Positions 26,701 through 35,516 of a stretch of 45,460 nucleotides of DNA are shown here, in pieces. Source of the DNA: Lachnospiraceae bacterium UBA7143 (lineage in GTDB: Bacteria > Bacillota > Clostridia > Lachnospirales > Lachnospiraceae); the NCBI GenBank assembly GCA_002491905.1, contig DKWV01000029.1:1-45460 (forward strand), read 5' to 3'. The notes beneath the pieces were generated by a model. The model was not told where the DNA came from and did not search any database. It was given only the letters and a program-made list of their open reading frames with translations. Positions within the stretch are counted from its first letter, which is position 1. Every line of letters begins with the position of its first letter. The position numbers were made by a program, and so were the translations under genes.

Positions 26701-27789
26701 GCTGCTGTAGCAACTTACACAATCTCAATTGAGAATCAGGAGATTACAGAGATCAAATTAAATGCAAATAAGCTGACTATGTTTCCTCCTAATACGAGCG
26801 CCAAAAACAATACAACGGCAACTCTTACCGCAACGATAAAAGGAAAAGTAAATGGCAGTAAGCAGGCTGAAGTTTTAAACACTTCGCTATTCACTTGGAC
26901 CAGTAGCGCTCCTTCTATCGCTGATGTGGATCAGAATGGTAAAATTACTGCCAAAGCGCCCGGCAAGGCGACCATTACCTGTGCCGCTACTGACGGCAGT
27001 AACAAAAAGGGAACTTGTGCCGTGACTGTGACTGTGCCCATGTCTAAGTTGGTAATCGGTCCGACAGACGGCAATGTGGGCTATATTGCCGTCGGCAAAA
27101 AAGTCAAAATGGCAGCCAAATATTACAGTAATTACGGAACACCGACAAGTAAAAAAATCGATTGGAAGATAATTAATTGTAATAATGTTACAGACAAGGA
27201 AGTCACTATTGATAAAAATGGTACGGTTTCCGTTAAAAAGGACATTGATTTTGGCGGTTCTTTCGTTGTTCAGGCTACAGCTCAGGATGGCAGCGGTGTA
27301 ACCTCAAATGAATATGAGTTTACTATACTTCCTTGCTTTGTCGCGGCGCGGCTGAAGTTAATCTCTACTGTTAATAGTCAAAAGAAAATAACCGGATATT
27401 ATTTTATGGTAGAAGCAACTGCCGTAAAAGATAAAAAGGGGAAACCCGATTGGAATAAAGTAGTAGAGCTTCCCAGTACATATTGTACAGCTACGGTGTC
27501 CGGTCCTAAAAACATAGGGCTTTCTAAAAGCTATGTTAAGAACAGTGCAGGTACCCCCTTCGATATATGGGGACCGGAGCCACTCAAAACTACCAGTTTA
27601 CAGTTGGATTATTTGATACGGGAAGAATACAAAGACTATCCATACAAACCAAGGCTATACACGAAAGACTGTGATAAAATAACTTTGACGGTAACACTTA
27701 AGGATGGTTCTAATCTTAAGGCAACGGTAACCACATACGCTGTTGGATATATGAATACCGATGGAAAATATGTGATTGGTTACTTCTGA
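23716..27789 (+). CDS. Giant secreted subtilase (S8) with Ig-like repeats, copy 2
   Basis: A 1357-residue secreted serine protease, paralogous to the one at 18765. A signal peptide (MKRAKLLSLFLAGSLLFQTAG) is followed by a long Glu-rich linker with three SENT repeats. The propeptide-like domain spans about 209-275. The catalytic domain shows Asp322 (VAVIDTGLARNHED), His358 (THGTHVAGIIAAD), the oxyanion Asn in SSGNDDS and Ser522 (GTSMACPAAAG). A chitobiase-C-like sandwich (about 595-690) precedes several BIG2 repeats and a unique C-terminal 150 residues. There is no sortase motif. Its codon choice is more AT-ending than copy 1, suggesting a separate history. AAGGAG precedes ATG 23716. It is probably cotranscribed with the propeptide-like lipoprotein. 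Confidence 0.93.
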   Translation: MKRAKLLSLFLAGSLLFQTAGIDAMATAPSEPAPISDNVEDIDNNSEQSSTEESGTDESAGEEENPGQSIEGEEGKGDEDPSGEEGNPQQPSEDEEDKDSTGEEENPEQPIEGEKEDEVPTEEIGEKEDSISENTVSENTISENTLPEEEISIFSIFPGLGDDYKFSSQQLADKRVLATHLDDVVRVQSVENATVEDYQDATGKYELGEVVYLAETKKEAEQVAAAFGGALDSYSSDVAVIRLPEKATVALAVAAAAESEIKLPAVWPNYYNYLHTDTNATVNPAVPSDPDYTKQWHHDYIGTRYAWAAGYKGQGVKVAVIDTGLARNHEDLKANAVDGRTYVDDAAGTVQTADNQTHGTHVAGIIAADDNGKGVVGIAPDAQVRGYSVFGSDSRCTTDWIIRAINDAVDDGNDIINMSLGSPNWHGGYEKAVTNAYTKGVAIFASSGNDDSNGNNFPAAYAKTISVGAVDENSARASFSNYGNTVTLAFPGVDIYSTTNSGYTDTEQNKTYGSYDYMDGTSMACPAAAGTAAVILSAKGDIRGKTGKARVDALLSAMKSSTTKCSTSGMGAGTTYLPGVLKIATDMTAPEIPVINVVDEGSYDRGTNKKDYIAESISVTLSSATAVGVDIYYSTDGKTPAYKNGVITNVDSTTPYRLGDRITLTGAKNKTIKAIAVNPVSGKVSKVVSKTVTLTPIPTGVTVTPVGNVTKIVAGKSLKFNAAVAPAYAISNKVQWTVAPKDASITETDITKLGIKVASGNVTTNAQKTSVGTYIVTATAVGSDGKTFTGGKIGSCTFEVIASSAVKKVAFVDSNNKNKAPLPKSIKTTDSKTADVDNKVINLADYLTVTKAGATAKQDSVITGNEALAEVVWSSSNTKVATVSNKGVITAVAPGKATIKATSNDGGNKSASYNVTVVQPVTKITISGPTKVAVGKGIALTAAVEPANASNKKIEWTVSGGGKIVKIGKNNGKITTTKEAKGSYTVTAAAADKLGAAVATYTISIENQEITEIKLNANKLTMFPPNTSAKNNTTATLTATIKGKVNGSKQAEVLNTSLFTWTSSAPSIADVDQNGKITAKAPGKATITCAATDGSNKKGTCAVTVTVPMSKLVIGPTDGNVGYIAVGKKVKMAAKYYSNYGTPTSKKIDWKIINCNNVTDKEVTIDKNGTVSVKKDIDFGGSFVVQATAQDGSGVTSNEYEFTILPCFVAARLKLISTVNSQKKITGYYFMVEATAVKDKKGKPDWNKVVELPSTYCTATVSGPKNIGLSKSYVKNSAGTPFDIWGPEPLKTTSLQLDYLIREEYKDYPYKPRLYTKDCDKITLTVTLKDGSNLKATVTTYAVGYMNTDGKYVIGYF

Positions 27790-27808
27790 TTTAATTATTA
27801 GTAATCTG

Positions 27809-27840
27809 TGGCTCTGGGATGTAGTTCCTGGAGCCATCTT
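27809..27840 (+). terminator. Weak terminator-like hairpin after subtilase 2
   Basis: TGGCTC (27809-27814) pairs with GAGCCA (27831-27836), with a short inner GGA/TCC helix. The following TCTTGTCT is only moderately T-rich, so termination efficiency is uncertain. Confidence 0.35.
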
Positions 27841-27918
27841 GTCTATAAGCGAAGCCGACTTGGAAAAGCCCGGCTGTAATTGCCGTTTATAATTTAAGAA
27901 GCATTGCAAAGGCGAATA

Positions 27919-28320
27919 ATGGCTCAATATTCATGGATTGACATTTTGTTTGGATTTGATAAAATAAAATCATATTTTTACGATGAAACTTTAGGTGATG
28001 AATTGACGGAATAGAAGGCACTTTGGGGAGCAGACTCAATTGATTAGGCCACTATATACTTTGTGGGAATTCTGATGAATATTGTGTTGCTGCGAAAGCA
28101 GATGCCAGAGACGGGGGTCGAGTTTCGGAGATTTTTTGTGGCAGTGTCGATTGTAATTTTTTTTATAATTGTGGCAATATTAATTACGGCGATTATGCAA
28201 AGCGCAAGCGGTTCTATGGTTCAGACGTGCATGGACGGATTTATTACGAAAGCGTTGTATATCTGCGGATTTATAAGCACATTTTTGGAACTGATTCATA
28301 GTATATCTGCAGATGATTAG
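27919..28320 (+). pseudogene. Small membrane protein gene with two in-frame amber codons
   Basis: One reading frame runs from ATG 27919 to the TGA-less end at TAG 28318-28320, broken only by TAG codons at 28012-28014 and 28045-28047. Read through, it would give about 133 residues: a polar N terminus (MAQYSWIDILFGFDKIKSYF) then two hydrophobic segments, VSIVIFFIIVAILITAI and LYICGFISTFLEL. Both TAG codons are one C-to-T change from CAG (Gln). The part after the second stop (ATG 28075 or GTG 28063) could still be made as an 80-residue protein. A TTGACA-16-TAAAAT promoter-like pair (27938-27965) lies inside the frame. Its helices resemble the first half of the protein at 17352. Confidence 0.5.
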
Positions 28321-28331
28321 GAGGAAAGGCT

Positions 28332-28502
28332 ATGATAGAAACATTGGTAGTGGTATTGGTGGCGCTATTTGTTGTTGTAACGATTTTAGAGGAAATTAGA
28401 AATAAGAGAAATCCGGTTCCACTAATGAGCAATGATGATAAGAGGTTTATTGAAGTTAAGAATGTTAAAACACGTAAAATGTACGAATGCATTAAGAGGT
28501 AA
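28332..28502 (+). CDS. 56-residue single-helix membrane peptide
   Basis: A short gene with a very good ribosome binding site (TAGGAGGAAAGG, 5 bases before the ATG). It encodes an N-terminal hydrophobic segment (MIETLVVVLVALFVVVTIL) and a lysine-rich tail ending KMYECIKR. The gap to the previous frame is 11 bases and to the next 3 bases. It is of the same type and in the same position as the single-helix protein at 17868 in the other module. The function is unknown. Confidence 0.55.
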   Translation: MIETLVVVLVALFVVVTILEEIRNKRNPVPLMSNDDKRFIEVKNVKTRKMYECIKR

Positions 28503-28505
28503 TAG

Positions 28506-28660
28506 ATGAAAATAGAAGATTTTAATGACTTCTGCCTTACGGTTATTAATGCATACATCAAAGAGATAAAAGACTATGAGAAAAAATATTATTGAAGGCG
28601 GATGGACAGGATACTGTGCTCAAACAGGATTTGGCAATCGGCGAAATTAAGAATATATAA
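28506..28660 (+). pseudogene. Small gene probably broken by a frameshift
   Basis: ATG 28506 follows GAGGT and encodes 29 residues (MKIEDFNDFCLTVINAYIKE then IKDYEKKYY) before TGA at 28593. Directly after, another frame (from 28595) reads KADGQDTVLKQDLAIGEIKN and stops at 28658-28660 with protein-like composition. A single-base change near 28592 would join the two into about 50 residues. I infer a frameshifted small gene; a bona fide 29-residue peptide is the alternative. A further 9-codon frame (28661) leads nowhere. Confidence 0.4.
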
Positions 28661-28754
28661 ATGAAAGCGTACAAAATAACCAAGGCATAGTTATAATGTA
28701 GGCTTTCTTTTTGTATTGTTGGTGTTATATTGGGAAAATCGGAGGGAAACAGAG

Positions 28755-31700
28755 ATGAAATCAGGAAAAAGAATTTTAGCAGGTATTCTATCAGCCATCA
28801 TGGTACTTTCTTCCGCGAACCTTCCGGGTGCCGTTTCCTATGCGGAGGAACTATTACCCGTACAGGAAAGCATACAGGGGGAGGAACAGCCCGCGCAGGA
28901 GGATGCACCGCAGCAGGAACCTGGGCAGGATCAGGAGGGCGTGGATGAGAAACCGGGGCAGCCCGGAGCGGAGGCGCCCGCGGGTACTCCCGGCGGGAAC
29001 GACGGGGAACAGAAAGAAGATGATCCTGCGCAAACAGAGGGGCCCGCGGGAGGTGAGGAATCGTCAGACCAGGAGCCAGAGGAAAAATTGCCGGCGGATG
29101 GGGAAGACGAAGAAAATCCTGATGAAGCGGCGGATGAAAATGGGGAGACAGATGCGGAACTTTCAGGAGAGGATGCGACTGTCTCCGAAAATGATCTGCA
29201 GATTTCTGGGAATGACTTAATGTCTGTCGGAGAGCCGGAGGTCTGGGAGGAAGCGGAGATCGAAGACGCTTACCAGTTCGGCGGCGCTCCTTCCGTGGAT
29301 GAGGGAAATACGCCCTACTCGGAATCTACGATCTATTCGACGTCTGCATATACCGATGAACAGATCATGGATTATCTGTATCATCAGATGCAGGCACGCG
29401 TTACACCGATTGATGTCTCTGAATATGATATACCGTATGAAACAACGAAACCGGTAAAGGTACAGCGTCTTGTCAGCGGCGTATTAAACGAGAACCCGGA
29501 TCTTTATTATGTGAGTAATGGGTTTGGCTATAGTCATAATGGGACGAAGATAATAAGCCTTGAGATTACTTATGATACTACATTAAGCGATTCTCAATGG
29601 CAGCAGGGGGTGGACGCGGCGCTGGCATCGGTGGATCAGAGTATGGGCGATCTGCAGAAGGCCATCGTTCTGCATGACTATCTGGCGGTCAACTGTGAGT
29701 ATGACTATGAGAATCTGGAGGCGGATACGCTTCCTGCTGCATCTTTCAGTACGTATGGCGTTTTCGCCAACCGTATTGCCGTATGTCAGGGCTATGCGCT
29801 AGCCTATAAATACCTTCTGAATCAGGTGGGAATCGACTGCTACATGGTCACCAGTGATACGATGAATCATGCGTGGAATCTGATTAAACTGGACGGACAG
29901 TATTATCAGGTGGACGTTACATGGGACGATCCTGTCTGGGATCTCGTGGGCAGAGCGGTACATACTTATATGTTCTGCAGCGACGGGGTTTTTCAGGATA
30001 CGGCACATAACCATAAAGATTGGAGTGTGACCAGCGGAAGCAGCGTGGTGGATTATCAGGCGACGGATACGCGCTACGACAATGCCTTCTGGACGGACTG
30101 CACGTCGCCGCTTGTGCTTTCGGGCAGCGACTGCTATTACATATCGCCGGATGGCGGGCAGAGCGGGAAACCTGCACTTATGAAAACAAGCCTGAATGAC
30201 GTCACGGCGGACGGTACGGCATTGCAGGAGATTGACAAATGGACGGTTTGGCTGAGCAGTCCAATGGCCTGGCAGGGCGCTTTTTCCGGCCTGTTCCGCA
30301 TAGGTGACCGCCTGTATTTTAATGATAAGGCGAATATTTACAGTGTCGTCATGGATGGAACGGACAAGAAGACAGAGTTTACCGCCAATACGACATACGG
30401 TTATATCTACGGCAGCGCGTACTACAGAGGGGCGGTGCGTTACAGTATTCACCAGTCTCCGAATCTGTCAGAGAGGGAGGAGGTGCTGAAGGCGAATATC
30501 GGCGTGGGCGGTGTGGAGCCGACGCCTTTGCCGGAAAGCGGCGTGGCGCTGAATCTTGAAAATCTCGCCCATGACTATACTGCGCTGGATGGTAAGAAGA
30601 TCAGCTCCACCGCGAATGGCAGGCCGAAGCTTTTGATCTTTTACCGCAATGCCTGCGGAAACTGTCAGGGTACGATCTATAACATCAGCAGAGCGATCGA
30701 CAGGTTTGCGGGCATAGATATCTATGCGCTGGAGACGGATGGCGGAACCAAAGAAGCCACTGAGGAGATCAAAAAGAAGTGGGGCTGTGACGAGATCACA
30801 TTTTCCTATGATACTTCGACGAAGAATAAGAACAGTATGTGGGCCTACCTGCGGGAAGCGGGAGTTGAGGATGCTACGGTGGCTATGCCGGTGCTCTGTT
30901 ATATCGATGCGAATAACCGTTTGCAGTATATTACGCGGGGATTGAAGACAGCGGATGAGATCCGCTCCAATATGGAGAAGTACTGTGATTATCAGCAGAC
31001 TTATAACATTACTTATATTTTGAAGGGCGGGACAAACAACAGCGCCAACCCTTCTACCTATACGGAGAAAGATACCGTCATCACACTGCAGGATCCTGTC
31101 AGGGAAGGATATCAGTTTGAAGGATGGTATATTGATGCTGCGTATTCTGTCAGAGTGACAGAGATATACGGGATAAACAAGCACGATATCATACTTTATG
31201 CAAAATGGAAACCGCTTTCGGAGACGGAAGCGCCGGTTATTGACCTGTCCCCGGAGGCTGGCAATGTGCTCATGGGTTTTTCCGGCGCTTATTATACGGA
31301 AACTGCGGATAAGATATTAAATCGCCTGAATGCGATCCGTATGGAGGCGTGTAAGGAGGGGATTATCGATCCCGAAACGAAGAAACCGTTGAGCGAGGCG
31401 GATTATGTGCCTCTTCAGTGGTCTTCTGACCTTGAGGCAATCGCCAGACTGCGGGCGGCGGAGGCGACAGTCAGTCAGGCGCATACGAGGCCGAACGGAC
31501 AGCGTTGCTTTACGGTAGTTACCCGGAATGGGGAGCAGTCATGGGCGGAAAATCTGGCATGGAATAATGACGGCCTGATGAAGGGAATCGAGCAGTGGTA
31601 CGGCGAGAAAAATGACTGGGTGAATCAGACGGGTAAGACGACTGGCCATTACGAAAGCATCATCAGTACGAGGCACAAGTCCGTCGGCGTGGGCGCGTTC

Positions 31701-34700
31701 CGGCTCTCCAGCGGGGGGTGGTACGCCGTGGCGCAGGAGTTCAGTTATAAAGACGGCATGGATGCGCAAAAGGATACAAGTGCAGGAAAGTGTGTGCAGT
31801 ATATGGAAGTGCGGGGAGAAAATGTCTCTGGTCTGGCGTTTTCCCAGACACCAATTGCTTTTTTGCAGGTGGGAGATACCTGCCGTCTCCCGATCAATGT
31901 AACAGCGAAATATAATGACTTTTACAATAATGCCAAATCTTTCACCGGGCCGTATCAGGCAGGGGGAAGCTGGAGCACCTCCGATGAAAGGGTTGTGGTG
32001 GCGGATCCTACAGGAGAAGTGATCGCCGTCGGGAAGGGAACGGCCAGGATTAGTTTGAATGCAGGGACAAAGTCTGTTTCCACGCAGATCACGGTATACA
32101 GAGATGGGGAAAGTCCGATTGTGGTAAAGGCGCCCAATATCACAACCTATAAGGTCGGACAGAAGATTAATCTCAGAGGCGGAACCGTCACCTACCCGTC
32201 CGGCAGCAAAACGAAAACGGTTGCACTGGCGGCAAATATGATCAGCGGCTTCGATTCCGCAAAACCGGGGATCTGTACAGTAAAGGTTACCACCGCGGGC
32301 TACACGGCGGGCTTTGATACGCTGATTGTGGAAGAACCGAAACTGACGGTCCCTGTCGGAAAGAGTCTTTACGAGATTGCTTTTCCGAATAATTCACATG
32401 GGATGTATATATGGCGGGAGGATGATAAGCACACTGTTGATAAAGCGGGCGTTTACAGCTTTGCGGGAGGATTTATACCAAACGATCCGGACAAATTCCA
32501 GGGGCTGGATGTACAGGTGCAGGTGACGGCGCAGGAGACGTTCGGAGCTGACACAGACGTCACTTTTAAAACGAATCGGTTTGTCTATAACGGTACAGAT
32601 CAGGAGCCGAAGGTCATAGTGCGGTCTTCAGACACAGTTCTGAAAGAGGGACAGGATTATGAGCTGTCCTATGAAAACAACAGGAACGCGGGCACAGCGA
32701 CTGTGACCGTGACCGGTGCGGGCTGCTATCTCGGAAGTGTCAGCAGGACCTTTGAAATTCATCCGGCTCCGGTTTGGATCCGGGCAAAGGATAAGTCCAT
32801 TCTGATTGGAGACACCATTCCGCCGGTCAGCGCGTACCAGTACGAGATAAGCGGGTTGGTGGGAACGGATGAACTGCTGACGGAGCCTGTATTTTCCTGC
32901 GCGGCCACGGACACGACGGCGGCGGGGCAGTATGACATTGTTCCTTCCGGGGCTGGCGCGGGAGCCAACTATACGATTGCCTATGAGAACGGCAGGCTGA
33001 CTGTGGCGGGCGAATCCGCTTCCTGTGTGGTAACCTTTGACGTACAGGGACACGGGACGGCGCCTGCGGCGCAGATTGGTGTAAAAGTCGGGGAAACAGC
33101 GGTGAAACCGGCTGACCCGGCAGAGACGGGATACCGTTTTGACGGCTGGTATCGGGACGCTGCGTGCACAAAGGCGTGGGACTTCGACGCGGATATTGTG
33201 CAGACAGATACGACGCTGTATGCAAAGTGGCTCGAAGAAGGCAAAGAAGGCGGCTTTGTTTATCAGGAGATAGCCGATGTCTATTATACCGGGAAGGCCT
33301 GCAAGCCTGCGGTGAGTGTATATGACGGTGAGATACTGTTAAAATCCGGCAGGGATTACCAGATCAAATACTTCAACAATACCAACGCCAACAAGGACGG
33401 CGTGTTAAAACAGGGGAACGGTGAAGGCGTAAACTTTAATTCGGAACTTCCCTACGTGGAGATCATCGGCAAAGGCGACTATACGGACAGAATCAAAGAT
33501 GGAAACAAAGATACTGTCAAGGTGAATTTCAACATTCTCCGCGCGTCGATCGGGGACGGTACGGAGAAATCTGCGGCGGGAGTTACGCTGAAAGTATCGG
33601 AACAGCTTGTGACGGCGAAAAAGGTGCAGAAACCTTTCTCCTCCATCAAGTATGTCAAAAGCATGAAACGGGATGTGGATTTCCGGCTGCGCCTGACAGC
33701 GGAAAATGCCCGCGACGGGTCGGGGAAAAGTCTGCCTGAGGACGTTGAGCTGGATAATGCGGAAATTCCCAAAGAATATGAAGGAGAGTTCCTGCTGACA
33801 GTGGAGGGAATCGGCAACTATACAGGAAGTATCAGCAGGACGGTCTGGGTGACGGATAAAGCGCACCTGATGAAAAATGCGACGATCACTCTTGGCAGAA
33901 ACCAGAAAAATATAACGTTTGCGGGTAAAGCGGTGGAACTGACCCCGTCAGAGGAGAACTCGCCGGATGCATTTACCGTGAAATACGGCAAAACCTTTCT
34001 CAGGCCGGTACGCGATTATAAAGTGAGCTACCGCAATAATGACAGAGTAGGCAAGGCGGAACTTGTTATCACGGGAAACGGGGAGTACGTCGGAACAAAA
34101 ACAGTCACTTTCAATATTAAAGGAAGGACGTTTTCGGCGAGAACGGTTCGGGTGGACGGCGTAGAGAATAAGGTCTACACGGGCAGAGCGCTGACACAGA
34201 ACTATGTTGTCCTGACTTATCAAACGAAGAACGAGGAACCCGAAACACTGCAGTACGGAACGGATTACACCATAAGCTATGTTAAAAATATAAATAGGGG
34301 CAATGCCACGATGACCTTTAAGGGCGTGGAGGAGGCTGGCTACAGTGGCAGCTTTAAGAAGACCTTTAAGATTGCGGCGGCTGATCTTGCGGATACGGAT
34401 CAGGTAAAACGTGCGGAGACAATGGACAATATGGCTTTCCCATACTGCAAGGCGGGCGTGAAGCCGGTGGAGGAGATTGTTCTTACAAACGCGGAAGGAT
34501 TTGCGCTGCAAAACGGCAAGGATTATACCCTTGCGTATAAGAACAATAAGGCGGTAGCGGAAGCTTCCGCGGAAAAGCCACCCACCGTCACGGTGAAAGG
34601 AAAGGGCAATTATACCGGCAAATTTGACATTACTTTCCGAATCACGAAAAGCGGACTGAAACATGCCGTTGACGAGGGCAGCATTCAGATTAAGACCACA

Positions 34701-35255
34701 GCGGTCGGTTATAATTCGAACAAGGTGGAGACTTATGAGTATAAGCCAGCGGTGAAATTGATGGACGGGAGAACCGCGCTGCGTGCGAATACAGACTATG
34801 AGATGGAGTATTTGTGTAACACGCAGGCGGATTATCTAAAGTATCTGCAGGCATATGAGCAGGCCGTCGTTGGCGGGGCGGAGGATCCGAATAAAGATCT
34901 GCAGGAGTTGATGCCCAGAGCTGTTATTACAGCAAAAGCAGACAGCAATTATGTGGCGGACAGGGAAATCGTTGTGCCGCTGCCAATTTATCAGACGAAG
35001 CTGGTAAAGGGCAATCTGGAGATAAGTGTAGCGGAGGCGGTCTACACGGGAGGACAGGTGTCTCCCGCGGTGACGGTCAGGGATGCCGCCAGCGGGGAAA
35101 AGCTCACGGAGGGAAGAGATTATGAGGTCTCTTACGGTCCAAACGTCAAATCGGGAAAGAATAAGGGAAGTGTGACGATTACCGGGATGGCACCGAGATA
35201 TGGCGGAAGTGTGACGGTGAAATTTGAGATTGTGAGAAAGGCAATTGTGTATTAG
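28755..35255 (+). CDS. Giant secreted protein: transglutaminase-like, thioredoxin-like, CAP and repeat domains
   Basis: A 2166-residue exported protein of unknown role. It has a signal peptide (cleavage near SYA30) and a Glu/Pro/Gln-rich linker with VSENDLQISGNDL. The transglutaminase-like domain has an intact triad: Cys344 (AVCQGYA), His372 (NHAWN) and Asp387 (VDVTWDD). A thioredoxin-like domain has Cys634-Gly-Asn-Cys637. Next come an InlB-type repeat (about 750-820), a CAP/SCP domain (about 853-996, AHTRPNG and WAENLAW), a BIG2-like domain, an Ig-like domain, a second InlB-type repeat (about 1424-1492) and, from about 1270, seven or eight copies of a YxG..GxDYxxxYxNN..GxGxYxG unit. No LPXTG. 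ATG 28755 has GGAGGG upstream. The transglutaminase may crosslink or cleave peptides; this is inferred. Confidence 0.9.
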   Translation: MKSGKRILAGILSAIMVLSSANLPGAVSYAEELLPVQESIQGEEQPAQEDAPQQEPGQDQEGVDEKPGQPGAEAPAGTPGGNDGEQKEDDPAQTEGPAGGEESSDQEPEEKLPADGEDEENPDEAADENGETDAELSGEDATVSENDLQISGNDLMSVGEPEVWEEAEIEDAYQFGGAPSVDEGNTPYSESTIYSTSAYTDEQIMDYLYHQMQARVTPIDVSEYDIPYETTKPVKVQRLVSGVLNENPDLYYVSNGFGYSHNGTKIISLEITYDTTLSDSQWQQGVDAALASVDQSMGDLQKAIVLHDYLAVNCEYDYENLEADTLPAASFSTYGVFANRIAVCQGYALAYKYLLNQVGIDCYMVTSDTMNHAWNLIKLDGQYYQVDVTWDDPVWDLVGRAVHTYMFCSDGVFQDTAHNHKDWSVTSGSSVVDYQATDTRYDNAFWTDCTSPLVLSGSDCYYISPDGGQSGKPALMKTSLNDVTADGTALQEIDKWTVWLSSPMAWQGAFSGLFRIGDRLYFNDKANIYSVVMDGTDKKTEFTANTTYGYIYGSAYYRGAVRYSIHQSPNLSEREEVLKANIGVGGVEPTPLPESGVALNLENLAHDYTALDGKKISSTANGRPKLLIFYRNACGNCQGTIYNISRAIDRFAGIDIYALETDGGTKEATEEIKKKWGCDEITFSYDTSTKNKNSMWAYLREAGVEDATVAMPVLCYIDANNRLQYITRGLKTADEIRSNMEKYCDYQQTYNITYILKGGTNNSANPSTYTEKDTVITLQDPVREGYQFEGWYIDAAYSVRVTEIYGINKHDIILYAKWKPLSETEAPVIDLSPEAGNVLMGFSGAYYTETADKILNRLNAIRMEACKEGIIDPETKKPLSEADYVPLQWSSDLEAIARLRAAEATVSQAHTRPNGQRCFTVVTRNGEQSWAENLAWNNDGLMKGIEQWYGEKNDWVNQTGKTTGHYESIISTRHKSVGVGAFRLSSGGWYAVAQEFSYKDGMDAQKDTSAGKCVQYMEVRGENVSGLAFSQTPIAFLQVGDTCRLPINVTAKYNDFYNNAKSFTGPYQAGGSWSTSDERVVVADPTGEVIAVGKGTARISLNAGTKSVSTQITVYRDGESPIVVKAPNITTYKVGQKINLRGGTVTYPSGSKTKTVALAANMISGFDSAKPGICTVKVTTAGYTAGFDTLIVEEPKLTVPVGKSLYEIAFPNNSHGMYIWREDDKHTVDKAGVYSFAGGFIPNDPDKFQGLDVQVQVTAQETFGADTDVTFKTNRFVYNGTDQEPKVIVRSSDTVLKEGQDYELSYENNRNAGTATVTVTGAGCYLGSVSRTFEIHPAPVWIRAKDKSILIGDTIPPVSAYQYEISGLVGTDELLTEPVFSCAATDTTAAGQYDIVPSGAGAGANYTIAYENGRLTVAGESASCVVTFDVQGHGTAPAAQIGVKVGETAVKPADPAETGYRFDGWYRDAACTKAWDFDADIVQTDTTLYAKWLEEGKEGGFVYQEIADVYYTGKACKPAVSVYDGEILLKSGRDYQIKYFNNTNANKDGVLKQGNGEGVNFNSELPYVEIIGKGDYTDRIKDGNKDTVKVNFNILRASIGDGTEKSAAGVTLKVSEQLVTAKKVQKPFSSIKYVKSMKRDVDFRLRLTAENARDGSGKSLPEDVELDNAEIPKEYEGEFLLTVEGIGNYTGSISRTVWVTDKAHLMKNATITLGRNQKNITFAGKAVELTPSEENSPDAFTVKYGKTFLRPVRDYKVSYRNNDRVGKAELVITGNGEYVGTKTVTFNIKGRTFSARTVRVDGVENKVYTGRALTQNYVVLTYQTKNEEPETLQYGTDYTISYVKNINRGNATMTFKGVEEAGYSGSFKKTFKIAAADLADTDQVKRAETMDNMAFPYCKAGVKPVEEIVLTNAEGFALQNGKDYTLAYKNNKAVAEASAEKPPTVTVKGKGNYTGKFDITFRITKSGLKHAVDEGSIQIKTTAVGYNSNKVETYEYKPAVKLMDGRTALRANTDYEMEYLCNTQADYLKYLQAYEQAVVGGAEDPNKDLQELMPRAVITAKADSNYVADREIVVPLPIYQTKLVKGNLEISVAEAVYTGGQVSPAVTVRDAASGEKLTEGRDYEVSYGPNVKSGKNKGSVTITGMAPRYGGSVTVKFEIVRKAIVY

Positions 35256-35263
35256 TCTTCCAA

Positions 35264-35285
35264 CGGGGCACCTTGAGGTGCCCCG
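35264..35285 (+). terminator. Strong hairpin after the giant secreted protein gene
   Basis: A perfect 9-base-pair stem CGGGGCACC/GGTGCCCCG with loop TTGA begins 8 bases after the stop codon. The following CTAAATTCC is not T-rich, so it may terminate weakly or protect the 3' end. Confidence 0.55.
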
Positions 35286-35306
35286 CTAAATTCCGTCAAA
35301 AAACGG

Positions 35307-35335
35307 TTGACAAACCATCCTGTTTCAATTATGAT
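35307..35335 (+). promoter_or_regulatory. Strong promoter before the Rpn-like gene
   Basis: TTGACA (35307-35312) and TATGAT (35330-35335) with exact 17-base spacing form a near-consensus promoter. The resulting leader to the start at 35517 would be about 175 bases. Confidence 0.7.
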
Positions 35336-35516
35336 AAGTGCATCAGAGAAATTCTAAACAATGTGCGTTTCCGCGCATTCAGACAGTTTCTGTCAGATTT
35401 TTCTAATACTAACTAAATATGGCAGGAACATAAGACTCGCGGATATATGCAGATATAAAGATTGTAGGCAATATCTTAATGTAAATGTTATCCTGCCGGA
35501 ATACGGAGGAAAACAG

